The translations under genes were made by a program, and so were the position numbers. Shown piece by piece: positions 18,642 to 23,769 of a DNA stretch of 23,769 nucleotides. Below the pieces are notes generated by a model. That model was not told the origin of the DNA, did not search any database, and was given only the letters and a program-made list of their open reading frames with translations. The stretch's first letter is position 1; the number at the start of each line of letters is the position of its first letter. The DNA is from Gracilariopsis chorda (lineage: Eukaryota > Rhodophyta > Florideophyceae > Gracilariales > Gracilariaceae): assembly GCA_003194525.1 (NCBI GenBank), contig NBIV01000796.1:1-23769 (forward strand), in the 5' to 3' direction.

Positions 18642-19027
18642 TGCGGGAGGTGGGAGGCAGGGGCAACGGGGAGGTAGCGAAGAAGCTCAGACGTGATGAG
18701 CCGTGACGCACGCCGTTTTATGCGCGAGATTTGGAGCGGAATACAGTTGCACACCCCGTTGTACACCGTGGCCACAACCAGAGGCGTCTAACAGTTCTCT
18801 TCCAATCACAATAAAGGAATTACGCAACACGAATTTCGTAGCGTTTTTCGTAGAAACGTATGACACGCAGTACAGGGTACGAAAAATAGGATGAGATACG
18901 AAATCTGTTGTCGTAGATTTCAGAAAGATACAAAACTGCTTTTCGTGGCTGTGCTAAAAGAAGAAAGCAACTGATTGCACTTCAGTGGGCACAGCCAAGC
19001 TCACATCATAACCAAACCAAGTGCAAC
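18642..19027. other. Upstream region of the cupin gene; left flank of second Harbinger
   Basis: No gene. The left end of the second Harbinger should lie in about 18700-19000, but I could not find a TWA plus terminal repeat that pairs with anything on the right. Confidence 0.4.
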
Positions 19028-19714
19028 ATGGTTTTGTCATGCGTGAGCTTGTCGAAGCCTAGAATGAAGCCCATTACGTCTAGTCCACCCAGCGTACATT
19101 CGGTTCATACCGAGCAACGACAAAATGCGTCACAGTGTAACACACATCACAACGCTCTGCAAGAGATTTCTTCCGCTCAGCAGTCATCTAAGACTCAAAA
19201 ACTTTCCACAAGTTTAACAACTTCAGATAAAGTTGAAGCCAATGCCGCCCGTATCAAAACTGAAACGCTACGCAAGTTTATATTTAATGACTCTCACAAA
19301 ATGCTGCTTCTTAAATGCACGCATTGAACAGATGTTCACAGAGCCAAACATGGAGATCATGATCGTAAATATAATAAGGTGTGTTCAATTTTTATAGATA
19401 ACATTCCAAAACGCTTATGGAATCATCAGTATCAGCCCTCTGTGAAAACAATGCGGGATAAAATGGGAACAATGATGTGTCAACGTCGAAAGCAAAACCG
19501 TAAGAGCATTTCAGAATCGAGTATGACTGAAGAAATAACACATATTTACCGATTTATAGATGAGCTCATCGTAAAAAGGGATGACTTTGAACTTTTTCAG
19601 GTTCAAGAAATAGAAATTGCGAATGCAAGAGAAAAAAACTTATTAGAGGCGGATAAACAAGTGCTGAGAATGGCACTCGAACGTAAGCGAAACCAGGAAG
19701 AAGACAAAGATTAA
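19028..19714 (+). pseudogene. Myb/SANT-like accessory protein of second Harbinger, one nonsense codon
   Basis: One frame runs from ATG 19028 to TAA 19714, broken only by TGA 19325-19327. A Ser/Gln-rich N-terminus precedes 'KMLLLKCTH', then 'DVHRAKHGDHDRKYNKVCSIF', then 'SVKTMRDKMGTMMCQRRKQN' and 'SMTEEITHIYRFIDELI'. This succession (LL-k, His-x-x-x-x-G, K-x-x-x-V, then a basic helix and an E-E-rich helix) is what Myb/SANT-like partners of Harbinger transposases show. The C-terminus is a charged coiled coil. In the next 270 bases other frames encode more of the same kind ('EKEFELRRAQWERKRR', then 'KQLELLSELIPQCKK', stop at about 19981), so the original protein was probably longer and frameshifted. 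Confidence 0.6.
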
Positions 19715-20905
19715 TTGGCTTGTAGTGAGATTCGACCACGATCGAGGGCAAAAAAAAAAGTCACGACAGCTTTTCAGTTTGACAACGGATGGGAAACAAA
19801 TGAATGCTAGCAGTTGAATGAAAAGCACCGTTTAGAGAAACGCAAGATTTCTTCACAGGAAAAAGAATTCGAGCTCCGTCGCGCACAGTGGGAGAGGAAA
19901 AGAAGGACAGGAAATTGTCAAGAGCTCAAAATCACAAACAGCTTGAGCTGCTTAGCGAGTTGATACCACAATGTAAGAAGTAGTTGTAGGGTGTAACATT
20001 CATGGGATTACAAGCTGCCACCCCCCGTACAACAGGACAGGGGATTTGGCAGCAACAGCCAACAGAACCCAAAAGTGTATCCAGAACCTGACGTCGCCCG
20101 AAGTTTAGTTGCAGAAAGGCTAGCACTAGAGGTCGTAGTCAACGACAAGCAGTGCCTGCTGAAGAAGTCTTGATCATTTATTTGGCATGATGGAGCGAGC
20201 TGTGGCCGTGTTTCGGTCTTCTGCTGTTGTGTTTGTAATCATTGAGATGTGCTTGGACATTGCAAATGTCATTCGAGTCCAATTTACAGAGATATGGGGA
20301 CCATGCTAGCGATGGCTATAAGAAGACACCATAGCTGACATCTAACTGTTTCATTCTACTTCTTTTGAGTAAGTGTCTGAGTGGCTTTTGAAACAAATTC
20401 TGTGTCAATAGATCTGAAAGGATTTACTCTGTACAGGTAAAGTTTGTGTCTGTGATATGGATACGCGTAGTATTGGGTTAATGCCGTCGAATGGGTGAAA
20501 ATACGACCGTCATTGGTTTCTTTGGCGGCAAATGTGATACCTGCGAAACCTGTTCAAGTGATGTGTCCCTTACCCGGCGACCTCTTGAGGTTGAATAAAG
20601 AGGTGCAGCGAAGAAGGCGATAATCGTCTGAAACGAAATGCTTTAGCGGTTGAAGGCGCCTAAGGAACCTAACAATTTCCTCATATCGTATGTATTCCAG
20701 TGAGTTTAGCACGGCTACTGATTCGTAGTTTGTGGCTACGGTGCAGAGGGAAATGTTATTGGCTGCTGGGGCCCTTAGCAGACCCCACAGGGTAGCAATA
20801 AAATTGAGACTACGCGTTCGGAAAAAAAGAATGCCACCGACCTTCTAGGTTCTGCCGTAAACCAAGAGTGATCAGAAGAGGAAAAGTAAGACTTGGAGTA
20901 GATAA
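19715..20905. other. Decayed tail of the SANT-like gene, then no gene
   Basis: Up to about 19981 there are coiled-coil-like fragments in shifting frames that probably continue the SANT-like protein. From there to 20905 I see no ORF worth naming and no repeat or RNA gene. Confidence 0.5.
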
Positions 20906-21876
20906 AACCAAAACACAAATCAGAACTTAGGCCACACATGGAACAACCTTGATGATCTTGACGCTGAGATAGAGGCTGCGGAGAAGCGTATAAATCTGGA
21001 CAGAAAGCGCCAAGTGCCAAGAATGACATTAACAATGCAGAAATGTCTACTTCCACGGAAGATCGAAGGTCGAAACCTATTTCTGTCGAAGTGTGGAACG
21101 AAGTCGGGGAAAAACAGAACCGGGCGCGACGCACAGTGAACGTTGTATCTCCGCAATCGTTGTATGATCTGATTCGTTTTCGAGATACGGCGATACCGGA
21201 GTTATCTGCTGCAAAGCGTGAAAAGCAGCAAGAAAATTTCATGCTGCAACACAGCAGCTGAGAAGGATAAGGCTCGAGGTGATTTGACAAGTGTGAGAGC
21301 AGACTTGGATCAACTTGTTGCTCTGGAGAATATACTTAAAACTCTCCAAAATGAAGACCACATGGCATCTGAGACGACCTTGAAGAGTTTTCCGATGCGA
21401 TGACTCAGCTTAGTGATAGTTGCTTTACCAACAATCAAGCACATCCGTGGCTTTGTCAGAGTCAGTTTGTGAGACCGTGGAAACTAAGCTGTATGTCTGT
21501 CTTAAACGCTCGCAGAAGCGGGGTAAAGCCGATATTGAGGCAGCAAGTTTTGTCGGCACCGTATTTCAGACGACCAAAGCAATGCTATCTCATGATGAAT
21601 ATTCCAAACTTGAGGCTGCATTAGTCACGGGACCATTAAGGAGGATATTGTCGCGCCCGGACTGAGATGCCGTGCGACGAACATATTGCCGACGTTCTGG
21701 TCGTGATATCAAAAGCCTTAGCATAAGTCTTTACACAAGACGTTCTCCTTCCAAAGCTTATTGCACATATCAAGACCAGTGGGCGCACAACCGCAAAATT
21801 GTGCGGATCTTGGCACGTAAAGCTCAAGTATTCCCCCAACGACGGAGGAGCAACTTCGAAAGACTGTACTGTATGA
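20906..21876 (+). pseudogene. Unrecognised coiled-coil protein, several frameshifts
   Basis: Protein-like segments follow one another in changing frames on the plus strand: 'LDDLDAEIEAAEKRINLDRK' at about 20948-21007; from ATG 21043 a segment with 'SLYDLIRFRDTAIPELSAAK'; from about 21240 'AEKDKARGDLTSVRADLDQL' and 'VALENILKTLQNEDHM'; from about 21420 'SESVCETVETKLYVCLKRSQ' and 'FVGTVFQTTKAMLSHDEY'; and from about 21670 'CDEHIADVLVVISKALA' and 'FTQDVLLPKLIAHIKTSGR', ending at TGA 21874-21876. Together this would be about 300 residues, largely helical. I do not recognise the family. The regular hand-over between frames without gaps makes a decayed single gene likelier than chance ORFs. It sits inside the second Harbinger and could be its cargo or an extra element gene. 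Confidence 0.5.
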
Positions 21877-21884
21877 ATAGATTT

Positions 21885-22640
21885 TCATAGGCGAGCATGA
21901 AAGTTCAGAATGATTGTGGAGGCTTTGTAAAGTAAGCCGACTGGAATCTTTCGCACTTTCAAATTACGAGCGAAGTCATTACTTGTCCAATATTGCTTCA
22001 GGTCCTTGTAGTTATGCTCAACGCACACTCTGAGAGCGCTTATATCACGCTTTACCATCCTCTCCAGATCTGTTGCAGCCTTCGCTTCAAATTTGCATTG
22101 CATCCAAGCCTGTAGCAAAAACGCAGCGTCCCCGTAAACAAAGATTTGAATTTGATTAACTAATAAGGACGATTTTAACACTGCCTCCCATCCACTGTAT
22201 CTTACCAATGTTAAGTCATGACGCCTACCCTTTTGAGGCCCATCAAGTGCGAACATGAACCCATCAGGGAGTAGATATAGTCAAAAAGACGAAGCAGTGC
22301 ATGCGTTTGTGATGAATATAACAGGAAAGTTGTAGCGAAGGATTTCCACCTGGCCTTTGGATTCGTATCTTAGTGCAGTCGATGCCAACACAATGATCGT
22401 CGTAGGGCGTGCCGATACTGGTGATTGCATTTGCGTACCGTAACGCTCGCTGTTGCATTATTCACGAACGAATTTTGAGAACGTACTCAAAACGCTGTGT
22501 GAATACCTCGCATCTCTTCCAGAATATCTCGCTTAACTTGGGGGAATGCATTCCGAAAAACTTCTCAAAATCTGTCCACCAAGACCTTAGGTCTAGTGAA
22601 ATCTTAATACAAACCTCTTTACTGAAAACGCACGACCAAG
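21885..22640 (-). pseudogene. HARBI1-superfamily transposase (GRRHD type), frameshift and nonsense codon
   Basis: The C-terminal frame (22256 to 21885) has 'FALDGPQKGRRHDLTLV', 'IFVYGDAAFLLQAW' (second catalytic Asp) and 'ALRVCVEHNYKDLKQYW' (catalytic Glu), ending 'VGLLYKASTIILNFHARL'. One extra base in a C run (minus strand) at about 22261-22266 joins it to the upstream frame, with 'GTPYDDHCVGIDCTKIRI' (first Asp) and 'YIHHKRMHCFVFLTISTPDG' across the break. Further up, a TGA at 22462-22464 interrupts the same frame, which then continues with 'WWTDFEKFFGMHSPKLSEIF' to about 22640. All three acidic residues are kept, so the lesions are only in frame and one stop. It ends 8 bases from the coiled-coil pseudogene transcribed toward it. 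Confidence 0.8.
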
Positions 22641-22651
22641 ACCTTAGGTCT
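22578..22651. repeat. 17-bp direct repeat in the 5' part of the second transposase
   Basis: ACCAAGACCTTAGGTCT occurs at 22578-22594 and 22635-22651, 57 bases apart. Its core is a near-palindrome, AGACCT-T-AGGTCT. In the transposase frame it duplicates the residues DLRSW. Confidence 0.85.
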
Positions 22652-23088
22652 TATGCGTGGCTTGAGGCAAAGTAAAACGCTGGCTGATCTTGTAACGGAA
22701 GGAGGTAGCGGAGTTATTCATAATGTGCAGGAGAGCCAGCTGCACGGGTATGGAAGGAAAGTGGGGTATAGTAGTGTTGGAGGCAGGGAGAACCAGACGA
22801 CTCTAAGAGAAGTTGGGGTCGCAAAAAGAAAGGAGAAGTGGTCTGGCCCGAGTTGGCTTGGAGGTCACCGACCTCGGGTTTATAGAAAACTAAGCTGGGC
22901 GCCTAATCTTTAGTTATGCATACTAGGTCTAAGCAACAACTTATAAGAACCAGTTATGGTCCACCTCCTTGCCATAGCAAACCAGCTTGGCAACAAAGGT
23001 ACTATCCTGCTTAGGGTATTTTTGTGTCTCTATAGTATCTGGTGATGGCCCACAATGATTTCAGCTGCCTCATGTCAACCAATTCGCC
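22652..23088. other. No gene; possible right flank of the second Harbinger
   Basis: No supported ORF. TTA followed by GGGTATTTTTGTGTC at 23011-23028 looks like a target triplet plus a Harbinger-type end, but no partner is in the window. Confidence 0.35.
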
Positions 23089-23388
23089 ATGTCCATGCGT
23101 GCCACTACCGCCATCACTCGCAACATGACTGACAACTCCAGTATATCATGTCATTTTCTTCCATACTACCCTTTTATCGATAAGGAGGCGGAAGAATACG
23201 AAGAAACGCATAATCTGGCTCCAGTGACTACTGAACAGGACGCTACCGATGGATTCCCTTCCCGCATCAAAGGCTTTGGTTGGTTTAAGGATTTACTGTT
23301 GGAATTGGAGGAGATATTGCGTCGTATTTCTGAAAAGAAAACGAATATGGAAGTCACGAATACCGACTTCAATGATATAATTGTTTAG
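23089..23388 (+). CDS. Small hypothetical protein, 99 residues
   Basis: ATG 23089 to TAG 23388, with a second in-frame Met two codons later. The N-terminus is Thr/Asn-rich. The rest is acidic with 'YPFIDKEAEEYEETHNLAPV', 'FPSRIKGFGWFKDLLLELEE' and a helical end 'ILRRISEKKTNMEVT'. No known domain is evident, and no membrane segment or signal peptide. The composition is protein-like and no other frame competes, apart from one short ORF on the other strand. It might be a gene fragment, since a possible transposon end lies about 75 bases upstream. Confidence 0.4.
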   Translation: MSMRATTAITRNMTDNSSISCHFLPYYPFIDKEAEEYEETHNLAPVTTEQDATDGFPSRIKGFGWFKDLLLELEEILRRISEKKTNMEVTNTDFNDIIV

Positions 23389-23769
23389 ACCCTCACTCTG
23401 TATGTGAACGGGATATTGCATGGTATGCTATTTACTTAGAACTGTTATAGTTAGAAAAATGTTGCTCTATTCATTTCCTCCTGTCCGTTATTGATAGTCG
23501 CTTACACAAATAACATCTTCTTCTTGCGTTACGCCAGACTACGGCAGTTGAGAGCGAGCCAGCAGACGGCGGCTTGGCACGTGGCTTAATACTTCTTCAC
23601 AGGTGGCGGCGAGGAAGCCGTGGTAGAAACTGGGAGCGAGCACGGGATGTGCACATGGAGGACAAGTCGATGTGCAAGGGTTGTGCTGTTGTTGCTTTTG
23701 TTGTTGTTGACTTTGTTGATGCTGATGATGCGGCTATTGCATACCTTCCTCACTGCATTTAAACTTGGC
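23389..23769. other. No convincing gene
   Basis: A 62-codon ORF at the right edge (23574-23762) ends in repetitive Val/Asp codons made by GTT/GAT-like repeats. Nothing else is seen. Confidence 0.5.

Larger units (their letters stand above)
19028..22640. mobile_element. Second, degraded Harbinger-like element (ends not found)
   Basis: A SANT-like gene on the plus strand at the left and a HARBI1-superfamily transposase on the minus strand at the right face each other, as in the first element. The transposase belongs to a different subfamily (GRRHD type), so this is not a copy of the first. An unrecognised coiled-coil gene lies between, ending only 8 bases from the transposase stop. The limits given are those of the genes. 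Without terminal repeats, I cannot exclude that the two genes come from separate insertions. Confidence 0.55.

Noticed and set aside
20775..21290. 171-codon minus-strand ORF
   Set aside because: It is antisense to the coiled-coil pseudogene, is rich in Ser, Phe and Cys as expected of a shadow, and has no domain.
1..23769. CRISPR arrays, tRNA or rRNA genes
   Set aside because: No regularly spaced repeats and no tRNA B-box or rRNA-like segments were seen on reading; short GTTCAAA-like strings lack a matching cloverleaf.

Overview
The window looks like repeat-rich, gene-poor nuclear DNA of a eukaryote. It holds retrotransposon and DNA-transposon genes that occur in eukaryotes, signal-peptide genes without visible introns, long empty stretches and no bacterial operon structure. 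The mix of Ty3/gypsy, PIF/Harbinger, a germin-like cupin and intron-poor genes would suit a red alga such as a Chondrus-like florideophyte, or another algal or oomycete-like lineage. That placement is a guess from general impression, not from a diagnostic marker. Nearly every gene is broken.

Layout. 1-3539 (minus strand) is most of a Ty3/gypsy retrotransposon: gag with two CCHC zinc knuckles, then aspartic protease, reverse transcriptase and RNase H in several frames. It runs off the left edge before the integrase. A leader and possible LTR lie at about 3540-3899. 3900-5766 has no convincing gene. 5767-6399 is a decayed secreted peptidoglycan-binding plus M15-type peptidase gene of bacterial type.

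7125-15575 is the main object: an apparent 8.45-kb PIF/Harbinger DNA transposon. It has a perfect 14-bp terminal inverted repeat, GGGCCGTTCTATGA, inside a longer imperfect one, and it is flanked on both sides by a TAA target-site duplication. A Myb/SANT-like accessory gene lies just inside the left end (plus strand) and the HARBI1-type transposase just inside the right end (minus strand), the usual convergent Harbinger arrangement. Between them sit about 5 kb that do not belong to a Harbinger: a proline-rich protein kinase cut off at the APE motif, a DUF676-type serine esterase, and an unrecognised ORF. The most economical reading is a transposon that swallowed a multi-gene piece of host DNA, all of it now decayed.

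15796-15927 is a small element made of two tandem hairpins. 18108-18641 is a germin-like cupin with a signal peptide, the most intact gene here, although it lacks one metal-binding histidine and its C-terminus. About 19028-22640 repeats the Harbinger plan with a different subfamily: SANT-like gene on the left, transposase on the right, and an unrecognised coiled-coil gene between. I could not find its ends. 23089-23388 is a small ORF of unknown function.

Most frame breaks are single-base changes, commonly in short homopolymer runs, so some may be sequencing errors. Separate nonsense codons in several of the same genes, and a lost catalytic Asp in one transposase, indicate real decay as well.
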